A stretch of 20,264 nt of DNA. Source: a virus. This document shows, piece after piece, positions 13,396 to 20,264 of the stretch. Positions within the stretch are counted from its first letter, which is position 1. Each line of letters starts with the position of its first letter. The notes under the pieces are model-generated. The model did not search any database. It worked only from the letters and a program-made list of their open reading frames with translations, and was not told the DNA's origin. Location of the stretch: the IMG/VR virus record IMGVR_UViG_3300042905_003585, positions 1 through 20,264 of that record; one strand, given 5' to 3'. The position numbers were made by a program, and so were the translations under genes.

Positions 13396-13417
13396 TGAAA
13401 GACAACGACACGTAGAA

Positions 13418-13879
13418 GTGCAGTTAAGCGACTACGACAAAAGTAGAGTTCGTTACCACCTCGGTTACTTTACTGTTTCTGTTCCGGCTGGCGATTACGC
13501 CCGCCTGGAAGAAGCAATGAACACCGTGCCGGATTCGTACTTCTACGACAAGCTCGCTATTCAGTTGGGTCGTTGTGACACAGCTGAAAAGAAAACTGAA
13601 GTTGCTACTTCTCCTTCTACGCGCCTTGAAAGCATTGCTGGTGACGTTGATCGTACCATTAGATCCAGCAATGCTAAAGAAGCCTTAAAGGTTTGGGATG
13701 AGATTTATCTCTACGAAACAAACCGTTTAGCCGGTATCCTTTACGTTCCAAACTACAAGGATCCGTTCCAGGCCAGATACCGTTACGAACGCTCTGGCGC
13801 TGAATTCATCCAGGCATTACCTGGACCTGCCGACACCGCAGTTGGCTCCCGTATTTATTTACATGAGGTTTGGAGGTAA
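13418..13879 (+). CDS. Possible head-completion/connector protein (153 aa)
   Basis: 153 residues, GTG start. The N-terminus (SDYDKSRVRYHLGYFTVSVP) and the rest form a compact mixed helix/strand protein without low-complexity segments. It has an Arg/Glu-rich helical centre and an aromatic C-terminal part (YKDPFQARYRYERSGAEFIQ ... YLHEVW). Size, solidity and place after the head genes suggest a head-tail connector or neck protein. No motif proves this. The following gene starts 2 nt after its stop, with its ribosome-binding site inside this gene's last codons, so the two are probably coupled. Confidence 0.6.
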   Translation: MQLSDYDKSRVRYHLGYFTVSVPAGDYARLEEAMNTVPDSYFYDKLAIQLGRCDTAEKKTEVATSPSTRLESIAGDVDRTIRSSNAKEALKVWDEIYLYETNRLAGILYVPNYKDPFQARYRYERSGAEFIQALPGPADTAVGSRIYLHEVWR

Positions 13880-13881
13880 GT

Positions 13882-14910
13882 ATGAATCGTCAACCACAAA
13901 AAAACACAGCTCAAAAACAACGCGCCAGGGAACAGCAAGCTGTTTTAAATAAGTTGCGTGGAGGCGGCGTTATTTCTGGTGCGCAACCAGCCAATCCCAT
14001 CATTGGCGCCATTCAAAGTTTTATTGGTGGTGCTGGTAAAGGTGCTATCCCTGCATTAGGTGCTGCACGTCTTGGTGGCCAAGAAGTATTAATGAATAGA
14101 GGTGGATGGGATACAAGGCGTGCTGGCAGTGGTTCAATTAATGTTGGTGGACAAACTTGGTATCCTGCTCAAAGGGGCCAAGATCTTGTTTACAAACGTG
14201 CACCTGGTTTAGTAGGCGGACAATACGGCAGTATTTTTTCGGGTCGCGGAACTGAACCGCCCGCTCCAGATTTACCGCCCCCCCTTGGCAATCGCTCAGC
14301 AGCAGAACTTGCTTACCAACAGGAAGTTTCTCGTGTTGCCCAACTAACTGCACAGGACCCTGAGCTTCAACGTTACGAAGAAGCTCGCCAAAAGGCAAAA
14401 CTTGCAGGTCCTGGTTCTGCTGCCGAACAATCTGCAGAAGATCTTGGGATGCAGATTTGGGCAAAAAAATATGGCAAACCAGGAGACCTTGCGTCACGCG
14501 TTAAGCCCGGTCAGGCTGGTTACGATGTCATCCAACGTACCCTTGGCGCGGGTCAGATGGGCTCACCGTTGAACTTACCGTTTGACACCAGCTCCCCCCT
14601 TGGAACTACGCCCCCTATTTCTCCTGCTTCTTATGATGCTGGCAAGGTGGCCCAAGGATTGGGTCTTTCCACTGTGCCCAGGAATGCCTTTGCTGGTGCC
14701 TCTGCGGCTCCTTATGCAGGCTTCAGTCAGGGCCCCACACTTCAGAGCGCCCCCCTAGGCTTCCCCTCAGAAATGCCCACTGCCTCATACGCAGGCGCAA
14801 CAGGTATCCAACCAATGGGGTCCGCTGTTGATAAGTTTGACCCTAAGGGGCTAGAGGCCCAAAGGCTCCTGGAAATGTTCAAGGACTCCATTTTCACTAC
14901 ACAAAAGTAA
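13882..14910 (+). CDS. Large disordered/helical internal virion protein
   Basis: 342 residues; ATG 13882 preceded by GGAGG (13872-13876). A TTG four codons upstream is a weaker alternative. The N-terminus is basic and Gln-rich (QPQKNTAQKQRAREQQAVLN), followed by Gly/Ala-rich hydrophobic segments (residues about 40-70). A charged helical block at about residues 135-215 contains LQRYEEARQKAKLAGPGSAA, then EDLGMQIWAKKYGKPG and VKPGQAGYDVIQ; I have a faint memory of similar blocks in cyanophage virion proteins. The C-terminal third is Ser/Pro/Ala-rich, ending in a short helix. Probably internal or tail-associated, but the family is not identified. Confidence 0.6.
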   Translation: MNRQPQKNTAQKQRAREQQAVLNKLRGGGVISGAQPANPIIGAIQSFIGGAGKGAIPALGAARLGGQEVLMNRGGWDTRRAGSGSINVGGQTWYPAQRGQDLVYKRAPGLVGGQYGSIFSGRGTEPPAPDLPPPLGNRSAAELAYQQEVSRVAQLTAQDPELQRYEEARQKAKLAGPGSAAEQSAEDLGMQIWAKKYGKPGDLASRVKPGQAGYDVIQRTLGAGQMGSPLNLPFDTSSPLGTTPPISPASYDAGKVAQGLGLSTVPRNAFAGASAAPYAGFSQGPTLQSAPLGFPSEMPTASYAGATGIQPMGSAVDKFDPKGLEAQRLLEMFKDSIFTTQK

Positions 14911-15125
14911 TCTCCTGGCATTGCAAAGCATGTAAGCCCAGCCGACTGGACACAGATCTTTGATCTACGGGGGCCAGTGTTGTTGCTTTAAACCCATGAT
15001 TCTCTGCCCGAAATTTGTTAAACGAACCCTGACCTACCTGGCATCAACACTGGTTCTTCAAACAGTATTTATCCCTGGTCTCAGAGCAAGTTCAAATTGG
15101 GTAGGAGATTGAAAAACCTAAAGCC
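14911..15125 (+). other. Longest intergenic stretch (215 nt) with competing stems
   Basis: Stem A joins ACTGG (14945-14949) to CCAGT (14974-14978) around an inner AGATC/GATCT hairpin (14954-14966). Stem B joins CCAGTGTTG (14974-14982) to CAACACTGG (15045-15053). The two share one arm and exclude each other, as in attenuators. Stem B encloses the start of a 38-codon reading frame. No clear terminator or TATAAT is seen. It may be a regulatory leader for the transglycosylase gene. Confidence 0.35.
14996..15112 (+). CDS. Possible 38-aa hydrophobic peptide
   Basis: ATG 14996 to TGA 15110-15112 encodes 38 residues: a basic start (CPKFVKRTL), a hydrophobic helix (TYLASTLVLQTVFIPG) and a short polar end. 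It looks like a signal peptide or tiny membrane peptide. There is no Shine-Dalgarno sequence and it may be chance, but it lies just before a wall-hydrolase gene, where phages often keep small membrane peptides. Confidence 0.3.
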   Translation: MILCPKFVKRTLTYLASTLVLQTVFIPGLRASSNWVGD

Positions 15126-15788
15126 ATGGCACCAGTACGCGTTGGAACACTAAAACCAGAAGACAGGCAAGCTGTATTCTCTTCAGCAAAACGGCTTGGT
15201 TTGGATCCGTACGAGTTTGGTGCGCTCATTCACCAAGAGTCTGGATTCCGCCCGAATGTTTACGGTGGTGCCGGTGGTAATTACTACGGACTAATTCAGT
15301 TTGGCGGCCCGGAACGCGCAAAGTACCTGGATAAATCCAAGCTTGGTAACTACACAATTGCAGAACAATTGCCTGCAGTTGAGCGATTTTTACGTGACCG
15401 TGGTTTTCAGCCTGGAAAAATGGGTATTGATCGTGCGTATGCCACGATTCTTGGCGGCAATCCAAATGTTTCTTTGACAGCAAAAGATTCGTTTGGTACT
15501 TCTGTTGCCTCCTCGATCCCTAAATTCAAATCTGGAGGTTCGCTTTACAAGGCTGCGCAAACAACCTTGGGAGATCCACTGACTCAACCTACGCCTGTTG
15601 CCGCTCCGCAACCAACGGCTAGCGGCCAACGTTCTGTAGAAGAAATTTTGTCTTCTGCTTTACAGGGCGCAGCAAAACCAGAGTTAAACAAAAGGAACTC
15701 TATCGCTGACGCGATGAAAGAAACAGTGCTGAAATCACTGCTTCCAGATTTGTCGGGACTGCTTAATCCCTTTGGCTTCCTTCAGTAA
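15126..15788 (+). CDS. Lytic transglycosylase (SLT/lysozyme-like), virion-associated
   Basis: 220 residues, ATG 15126. Residues about 18-65 match the lysozyme-like/SLT transglycosylase pattern: GLDPYEFGALIHQESGFRPN with the probable catalytic Glu38, then the Gly-rich turn and YYGLIQFG. These enzymes cleave the glycan strands of peptidoglycan. The catalytic domain is about 130 residues, followed by a Pro/Thr/Ala/Gln linker (about 150-170) and a helical tail (171-220) ending LNPFGFLQ, which resembles the tail of the M23-type protein. There is no signal peptide and no holin next to it, and virion genes surround it, so an entry enzyme carried in the particle is more likely than an endolysin. Confidence 0.78.
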   Translation: MAPVRVGTLKPEDRQAVFSSAKRLGLDPYEFGALIHQESGFRPNVYGGAGGNYYGLIQFGGPERAKYLDKSKLGNYTIAEQLPAVERFLRDRGFQPGKMGIDRAYATILGGNPNVSLTAKDSFGTSVASSIPKFKSGGSLYKAAQTTLGDPLTQPTPVAAPQPTASGQRSVEEILSSALQGAAKPELNKRNSIADAMKETVLKSLLPDLSGLLNPFGFLQ

Positions 15789-15793
15789 TCACA

Positions 15794-16060
15794 ATGTCTC
15801 GTTTTTACAAATACTCTGACTATGATTACCTTCCAAGCGAAGCCTTGAAAGTTGGGATTGGCGATAGCTTCCTCTCAGAACCACAAGCCGAAACAGATTA
15901 CCTAGCCGCTCGGAAATTTAAATTTCAACCAGCGGAAGACGGTAATCTGTTCGGTCGTTTTCTTGCATTGCAAAACAATCCCAATGCCCTGGTTGAATCC
16001 AAGATGAAATTGCCCGCAAATTTCCAAGCCTTTATGGCGATGTCAGGCATGGGTGGTTGA
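15794..16060 (+). CDS. Small unknown protein (88 aa)
   Basis: 88 residues, ATG 15794, five nt after the transglycosylase stop. The N-terminus is Tyr/Asp-rich (SRFYKYSDYDYLPSEALKVG), the middle is polar, and the C-terminus is helical with Met/Phe/Gly (FQAFMAMSGMGG). No Shine-Dalgarno sequence. It is probably cotranscribed with the transglycosylase. No family recognised; a small tail or adaptor protein is plausible. Confidence 0.55.
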   Translation: MSRFYKYSDYDYLPSEALKVGIGDSFLSEPQAETDYLAARKFKFQPAEDGNLFGRFLALQNNPNALVESKMKLPANFQAFMAMSGMGG

Positions 16061-16063
16061 CGT

Positions 16064-16069
16064 TATAAT
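16064..16069 (+). promoter_or_regulatory. -10 hexamer TATAAT
   Basis: A perfect TATAAT starting 4 nt after the upstream stop and 23 nt before TTG 16093. It supports the rare TTG start of the next gene. No -35 box is clear. Confidence 0.5.
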
Positions 16070-16092
16070 TAACAAAAAGCGGCACTGGAAAA

Positions 16093-16878
16093 TTGAGCTC
16101 GACATCTACAAACAAGCAGCCACTGTTGGTTGATAGGCCCTTATTTGATTCGGTGCGTGTTACAACACAAACCGTTGGTAGTGCAGCAAGTAATACTTTG
16201 TTTGTGCAAGGTGGCCAAGCGCCCTCCATCCTAGTAGACATGGATGCGTCGCTGAGCGAAGACAATAACAGTGGCGGTGTCATTGATTCCATCACAATCA
16301 CGCGCAACGATTTTTATCGCGGCCCCGACTACACGGTAAATTCCACAACGTCAGGCACACCAATCTCCCTGGTTAGCGGACAGATTGTTTTTGTATCCGC
16401 CACAGGTTCCCTCACTGGTGCTGGCGCACCATACAGTGGTTACGGCTATTACACATACACCGGTTCTGGCACGCTGACAGGCGTCAACAGTGCATTGAAT
16501 TATTCGGGCGGTACTACGTCTGGTTTCTTGTACAACGGTATTGCATACGGGGATCAACCCGCTGCTACCTTTGTCTTTTACCAGACACGTGGCACAACCA
16601 CACCAATCCCTGGCTCTGGTGACTACAAAGTGTTATTCGCCAAAACAATCCCCGCAAACAGCGGTGTGGTTGACTGTTCGGATGTGATGCCGCAACTGGC
16701 AGTTCCCAGTGTGAGCGCAGGTAATACCAACGGCCTTGGTACTACAGCTCCACTGCGTAACAAAGGAATTTACCTTGAGCGTGGCGACCGTGTTTACGTT
16801 GGCGTGTTCCCGGATGGTCCCAATAGTTCTGGTTACATCCCAGGTGTGCACGTTGCTGCGCAAGGCGGCTTCTTCTAA
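16093..16878 (+). CDS. Beta-rich tail or surface protein (261 aa)
   Basis: 261 residues from TTG 16093; the next in-frame ATG is about 50 codons later and would remove ordered sequence, so TTG is preferred. The protein is Thr/Ser/Gly/Val-rich with short strands throughout, including a Tyr/Gly/Thr-rich middle (YSGYGYYTYTGSGTLTG). The C-terminus contains NKGIYLERGDRVYVGVFPDG, a strand pair like those closing phage fibre or adhesin beta-sandwiches. The gene at 19881 has a similar style. It probably forms part of a tail, fibre or capsid-surface structure. No enzyme motif is visible. Confidence 0.62.
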   Translation: MSSTSTNKQPLLVDRPLFDSVRVTTQTVGSAASNTLFVQGGQAPSILVDMDASLSEDNNSGGVIDSITITRNDFYRGPDYTVNSTTSGTPISLVSGQIVFVSATGSLTGAGAPYSGYGYYTYTGSGTLTGVNSALNYSGGTTSGFLYNGIAYGDQPAATFVFYQTRGTTTPIPGSGDYKVLFAKTIPANSGVVDCSDVMPQLAVPSVSAGNTNGLGTTAPLRNKGIYLERGDRVYVGVFPDGPNSSGYIPGVHVAAQGGFF

Positions 16879-16881
16879 TCA

Positions 16882-18519
16882 ATGCCAAAAAAATTTGGTG
16901 GTTCGTTTGACGGTTTCAGCAAGCAACGAGCTTTTGAACCGTCAAAAGTAAAACCAATTACAACAGAGTTTTCACAGGGTAGTGTCCCAAACTCTTTTGC
17001 GGCTCTCGATCGGGAGTCCTCTTGGGCACGTTGGCGCCGTGGCTACGAGCTGGCCACAGCATCAGTAACGGACACGTCATACGAATATCCATTCTTATAC
17101 CAAGTACCGATCCCACAAGGAGCAACAGCAACACCTGGCTCTAACCCACCAGTATTACCTGGTATCTTCAAAGGTTTCCCAACGGTCAACAAAGAGTTTG
17201 GGATGCACTGGTCCGGGATCCGGGTCGCAGGAAGTCTTCGGTTTGATAACATACGCAACACTCGCGTTACCAATCCGTTCTATTGGCATGCCGCGCAATT
17301 CAACAACTATGAAAACATTGGTCAGTGGTTTGATCCGCAATTTTACATAACCACAAGAACTGCTTCGATTGCTTCCGTTACGGAAGATGATGAATATTGG
17401 TATGTCCAGTTGGCCGGTGATTGGAGTACACAAAATCCATTACCACCTCCGCTATACGTTGCACTCCCAGGAGTACCAGGGGGACTCAAGGCAATTAACG
17501 GTGAGATCTTAGAAGATCGAATTATCACTCAGAATGGTGTGCCGATTACCAGGGATACGATTGATCCGTTAACACAGAAGCGCTACGGATACGTTCAAGC
17601 CATCCTGGTAGACACCAACCCATTCACGGGTGTATTGACACTTCGCAAGCGTGGTTCCGTTGAGGCAACCCCAGATCGAGCACTGGTTACTCCTGCTACC
17701 AGGCCGCCAAACGTGGGGCGTTTCTTCATGACGGGTACGCGTTACTGCTGTTCTTGCCAAGATTTCACAAGGCGAGATTATGCATTCATGATGAATCTAA
17801 AAGATTCCAACCGTAGATGTTTCCCCAGGAATAGCATCGGCAACGTGAAGCCTGGTCGCAAGGAAATCATTACGCTCAATGGTCTCGTCAACAATAATGC
17901 AATGACACCAGGTAATGTCAATCGTGGAATGCAGATTGTTGCCCCTGCGCCAGAATATAATGTTCCACCAACCATCACACCAAACGCGTCGGTAGTAGAA
18001 GGTACGACCAGGGACAGTCCTGGTTTGTTTACAGACTTTGGCTCTGTTTACTTAAGGGGTACAGACCCAGCATTACCTGGTGCAAAATCAGACGGCTTGC
18101 CAACTTACGCTGACTACTCCACGGTAGGAAATGAGTTGGTATCCTTGACGGATACGTGGACCCCAGTCTTAGATGAATTTCGGTATTGCAAACATGTTTA
18201 CGCAATGCGCTTTAAGGAGGGCGTATTCCCGCCCGAGCCGTCAGATGTTCCAATAAGCAACGGCAGTTTGGTTGAATGGGAACAACAACTTGTGGATACA
18301 AATGAAAAAAACCAAGAAAGAATCAGCGTCGAACTAGCCAGGCACGCTGTTTCTTACATGGATGTACCACCGTATAACTGCCAGGCACCAATGATGATGC
18401 CAATGATGCAGAAGCTGTTTAACGTACCGTCGACCTTTATTCGCATGCAAGGCTTCTCAATGTTTGACAAGGAAGGAAATCTGTACATTCCTTCTCAAGG
18501 CGGCATGCCCGCAACTTAA
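16882..18519 (+). CDS. Large structural protein with split SWIM-like Cys/His signature
   Basis: 545 residues, ATG 16882, three nt after the previous stop, so probably cotranscribed. The N-terminal 280 residues are strand-rich with many aromatics and Pro (FYWHAAQFNNYENIGQWFDP). Near residue 290 comes RYCCSCQDFTRR (Cys290, Cys292) and near 436 comes RYCKHVYAMRF (Cys436, His438). Together these reproduce the CxC...CxH order of a SWIM zinc finger, but with 143 residues between the halves instead of the usual 6-25. The C-terminus is Met/Pro-rich, then helical. Its size and the neighbouring fibre genes suggest a tail or baseplate-like component. Family not recognised. Confidence 0.65.
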   Translation: MPKKFGGSFDGFSKQRAFEPSKVKPITTEFSQGSVPNSFAALDRESSWARWRRGYELATASVTDTSYEYPFLYQVPIPQGATATPGSNPPVLPGIFKGFPTVNKEFGMHWSGIRVAGSLRFDNIRNTRVTNPFYWHAAQFNNYENIGQWFDPQFYITTRTASIASVTEDDEYWYVQLAGDWSTQNPLPPPLYVALPGVPGGLKAINGEILEDRIITQNGVPITRDTIDPLTQKRYGYVQAILVDTNPFTGVLTLRKRGSVEATPDRALVTPATRPPNVGRFFMTGTRYCCSCQDFTRRDYAFMMNLKDSNRRCFPRNSIGNVKPGRKEIITLNGLVNNNAMTPGNVNRGMQIVAPAPEYNVPPTITPNASVVEGTTRDSPGLFTDFGSVYLRGTDPALPGAKSDGLPTYADYSTVGNELVSLTDTWTPVLDEFRYCKHVYAMRFKEGVFPPEPSDVPISNGSLVEWEQQLVDTNEKNQERISVELARHAVSYMDVPPYNCQAPMMMPMMQKLFNVPSTFIRMQGFSMFDKEGNLYIPSQGGMPAT

Positions 18520-18529
18520 GCAAATAGAT

Positions 18530-18535
18530 TAAAAT
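18530..18535 (+). promoter_or_regulatory. -10-like hexamer TAAAAT
   Basis: TAAAAT is 25 nt before ATG 18561, after the stop of the 545-residue protein gene. No -35 box is clear. Confidence 0.45.
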
Positions 18536-18560
18536 AGATTATTACGGTAGGTAGGCTGAA

Positions 18561-19862
18561 ATGTTACTGCTGACTTCCACGTCGGATGCTGTTCGTATTG
18601 TTACTTCGGCGGCAACGAATGTTGAAGTTCATGCTGCGTTTGCAGATAACAACAGCGGTAATGTGTCCGCCGGTAGGCTTGACACCAATATCACAACTGC
18701 CACAACAACTACAATTGTCACTGGTCCCACAACCTCTACTATTCAGCGCAACTTAAGAACCTGTTTTATCAAGAATGATGATCCAACTTTAAGCAACAGT
18801 ATTACCATCAATCACACTGATGGTGCACTAACAACCACGGTGTGGACCGGTTTGCTTCTCGCTGGCGAATCTGTGGTCCTCAATGAGAACGCAGATTGGG
18901 TTGTATACGATTCCGCCGGTTTGGCGAAGGTCTATACAATGATTGGCCCGACAGGTCCCACTGGCCCTAGTGGCGGACCCACCGGCCCTACTGGTCCCTC
19001 TGGTACTACAGGCCCCACAGGTCCAAGTGGCCCTACAGGTGCGAGCGGCATACAAGGCGTCACTGGCCCCCAAGGCGCAACTGGTATTCAAGGTATTACC
19101 GGTCCTACAGGCGTAGCTGGTCCTACAGGTGTCACTGGAGTTACCGGCGCCACAGGCCCCATTGGTATCACAGGTGCCACAGGTATTCAAGGTGTAACAG
19201 GCGTAGATGGAGCCACTGGTCCCACCGGTGCCGCAGGTATTGACGGCCCTACTGGTGCCACTGGTGTTCAAGGTATTACTGGTCCAACAGGTGCCACTGG
19301 CATACAAGGTCCCACTGGTATCCAAGGAGTTACTGGAGTAACGGGCGCAACAGGCATTGCGGGTCCTACCGGTGTCACAGGTGCTACCGGAGTTCAGGGC
19401 ATAACTGGTCCCACGGGTGCTACCGGTGTCGCAGGAGTTACCGGTGCCACTGGTACGCAAGGCGCTACAGGAGCCACAGGTGCCACTGGCGTGCAAGGTG
19501 CCACTGGCGTTGTTGGCATCACAGGGGCAACCGGCGTACAGGGCGTAACAGGTGCCACTGGAATCACAGGGCCAACAGGTGCTACTGGTGCGGGAATCAC
19601 AGGGCCAACAGGTGCCACAGGTGTAGGAATAACAGGTGCCACAGGAGTTGTTGGAATTACAGGGGCGACAGGTGTTCAAGGTACTACCGGTGCCACGGGC
19701 GTTGCTGGCCCCACTGGTGTTACAGGCGCCACAGGAGTGATAGGCATTACAGGAGCTACTGGCGTAATAGGTGTATCAGGTGCAACAGGGGCTACCGGCC
19801 CTGCAGGCGCAACAAAATACGGTGATATTCTTGCTCTTCAATACGGCGCAGCAGTGCCCTAA
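18561..19862 (+). CDS. Collagen-like fibre protein
   Basis: 433 residues, ATG 18561. Residues 1-128 form a beta-rich head (Thr-rich, with [20 protein letters not shown] and [12 protein letters not shown]) that probably attaches the fibre to the particle. Residues about 129-416 are Gly-x-y repeats, about 95 triplets, mostly Gly-Pro-Thr, Gly-Ala-Thr, Gly-Val/Ile-Gln and Gly-Val/Ile-Thr, with small interruptions ([26 protein letters not shown]). Bacterial and phage collagen-like proteins form trimeric triple helices without hydroxyproline. Thr in the third position is typical of such proteins and may be glycosylated. Residues 417-433 ([15 protein letters not shown]) form a short tip. Likely a host-contact or surface fibre. 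Confidence 0.88.
   Translation: MLLLTSTSDAVRIVTSAATNVEVHAAFADNNSGNVSAGRLDTNITTATTTTIVTGPTTSTIQRNLRTCFIKNDDPTLSNSITINHTDGALTTTVWTGLLLAGESVVLNENADWVVYDSAGLAKVYTMIGPTGPTGPSGGPTGPTGPSGTTGPTGPSGPTGASGIQGVTGPQGATGIQGITGPTGVAGPTGVTGVTGATGPIGITGATGIQGVTGVDGATGPTGAAGIDGPTGATGVQGITGPTGATGIQGPTGIQGVTGVTGATGIAGPTGVTGATGVQGITGPTGATGVAGVTGATGTQGATGATGATGVQGATGVVGITGATGVQGVTGATGITGPTGATGAGITGPTGATGVGITGATGVVGITGATGVQGTTGATGVAGPTGVTGATGVIGITGATGVIGVSGATGATGPAGATKYGDILALQYGAAVP
18945..19808 (+). repeat. Collagen-coding repeat tract (9-nt periodic)
   Basis: GGN NNN NNN codon triplets repeat through about 860 nt, with frequent units such as ggtgccactgg and ggtgttcaaggt. Codons vary between units, so this is protein-level repetition with degenerate DNA repeats. 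It is prone to recombination and to length variation between related phages. Confidence 0.85.
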
Positions 19863-19880
19863 CATTTACTTTTACCCGCC

Positions 19881-20264
19881 ATGCCCGCTAACACTTCGCC
19901 CATTTGGACGTTAACCCCAAACGTCAGCCATGCCGACATCTTGACTACAGCCACCAACACTAATACCACGGCCCCTGGTACAGTAGGGACCAACTGTTTC
20001 GTAGCATTTACATCTGGCGTAAACGGCTCTTACGTACAAAAATTCCGCTTCTCATTCGTTTCAACCACAAGTGTTATTAGCTCTGTTGCCACTACACTGC
20101 AAGTGTACTCATCCACTGTCAATACTGGTGCCACAACAACAGCCAACACCGACTTGCTTGCGATAGTTCAGGCTGCAGCGCAAACTGTCTCGGCAGTAAC
20201 AACTGCGCCCTACCAAATCGAGATTCCGTTTAACTTTGCAATTCCAGCTAACAGATTCCTACTC
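19881..20264 (+). CDS. Partial beta-rich adhesin-like phage protein (3' end outside window)
   Basis: ATG 19881 opens a frame that runs off the window after 128 codons. It begins PANTSPIWTLTPNVSHADIL, followed by a Thr/Asn-rich strand region, then NCFVAFTSGVNGSYVQKFRF, and later IEIPFNFAIPANRFLL. This opening and strand pattern resemble small beta-sandwich proteins that I recall near fibre genes in phages, especially cyanophages; the function is not established. It follows the collagen-like gene by 18 nt and may share its transcript. A weak TAACAT at 19860-19865 is 15 nt upstream of the start. Confidence 0.65.
   Translation, partial: MPANTSPIWTLTPNVSHADILTTATNTNTTAPGTVGTNCFVAFTSGVNGSYVQKFRFSFVSTTSVISSVATTLQVYSSTVNTGATTTANTDLLAIVQAAAQTVSAVTTAPYQIEIPFNFAIPANRFLL

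Noticed and set aside
14911-15125. tRNA gene in the intergenic gap
   Set aside because: No cloverleaf with a T-arm GTTC-like box or acceptor pairing could be traced; the stems present do not fit a tRNA.
18828-19679. 283-codon Cys/Thr/Ser-rich frame on the - strand
   Set aside because: It is the antisense of the collagen repeat; its periodic composition follows directly from the Gly-x-y codons.
18945-19808. Possible CRISPR or minisatellite array
   Set aside because: The repeats are 9-nt periodic in frame, vary at codon level and have no unique spacers, so they are collagen coding sequence.
1-20264. Cyanobacterial HIP1 repeat (GCGATCGC) as host evidence
   Set aside because: I did not find the octamer while reading, so it cannot support the host guess. 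Its absence does not exclude a cyanobacterial host because many phages lack it.

Overview
The window is a virion-structure and DNA-packaging module of a tailed double-stranded DNA bacteriophage. All credible genes lie on the + strand and are tightly packed. No rRNA, tRNA, integrase, transposase, CRISPR array or host housekeeping gene was seen. A cyanobacterial host is a reasonable guess but not proven. Many starts lack a Shine-Dalgarno (SD) sequence, GTG and TTG starts are used, and there are small phage proteins of AbrB-like and DUF4214/phycobilisome-linker-like type. The cyanobacterial HIP1 octamer GCGATCGC was not noticed.

Layout. Positions 3-3593 hold a run of mostly unrecognised, Gly/Ala-rich, Gln-rich or coiled-coil proteins, probably internal or ejected virion proteins or adaptors. 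Positions 3547-5861 hold a possible small-terminase gene, a tiny Lys-rich protein and the large terminase (TerL). Positions 5891-7260 hold a membrane-anchored coiled-coil protein, an AbrB-like protein coupled to it by an ATGA overlap, a Gly/Pro/Gln-rich protein and a second tiny basic protein. Positions 7260-12124 are the head: portal, a probable scaffold that starts inside the portal gene in another frame, an N4-gp56-like major capsid protein and a probable decoration protein. Positions 12163-15788 hold a helix-hairpin-helix protein, an M23-type peptidase whose motifs are in permuted order, a possible head-completion protein, a large disordered virion protein and a lytic transglycosylase. Positions 15794-20264 hold beta-rich surface or tail proteins, one with a split SWIM-like Cys/His signature, a collagen-like fibre, and an adhesin-like gene cut by the window end.

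How the genes work together (partly inference). The terminase pair and portal package DNA into a head built from the capsid protein on the scaffold. Decoration and connector proteins finish the head. The two peptidoglycan enzymes, which share a C-terminal tail, probably ride in the particle and open the cell wall at entry. The collagen-like and beta-rich proteins probably contact the host surface. No tape-measure or tail-tube gene is seen, which suits a short-tailed phage, though such genes could lie outside.

Most distinctive signals: (1) a circularly permuted M23 peptidase; (2) a common C-terminal tail on two unrelated wall hydrolases; (3) about 620 nt of portal/scaffold overprinting; (4) a SWIM-like Cys/His motif split by about 143 residues; (5) a -10-like hexamer placed 18-27 nt before many starts, mostly of genes lacking SD sequences.
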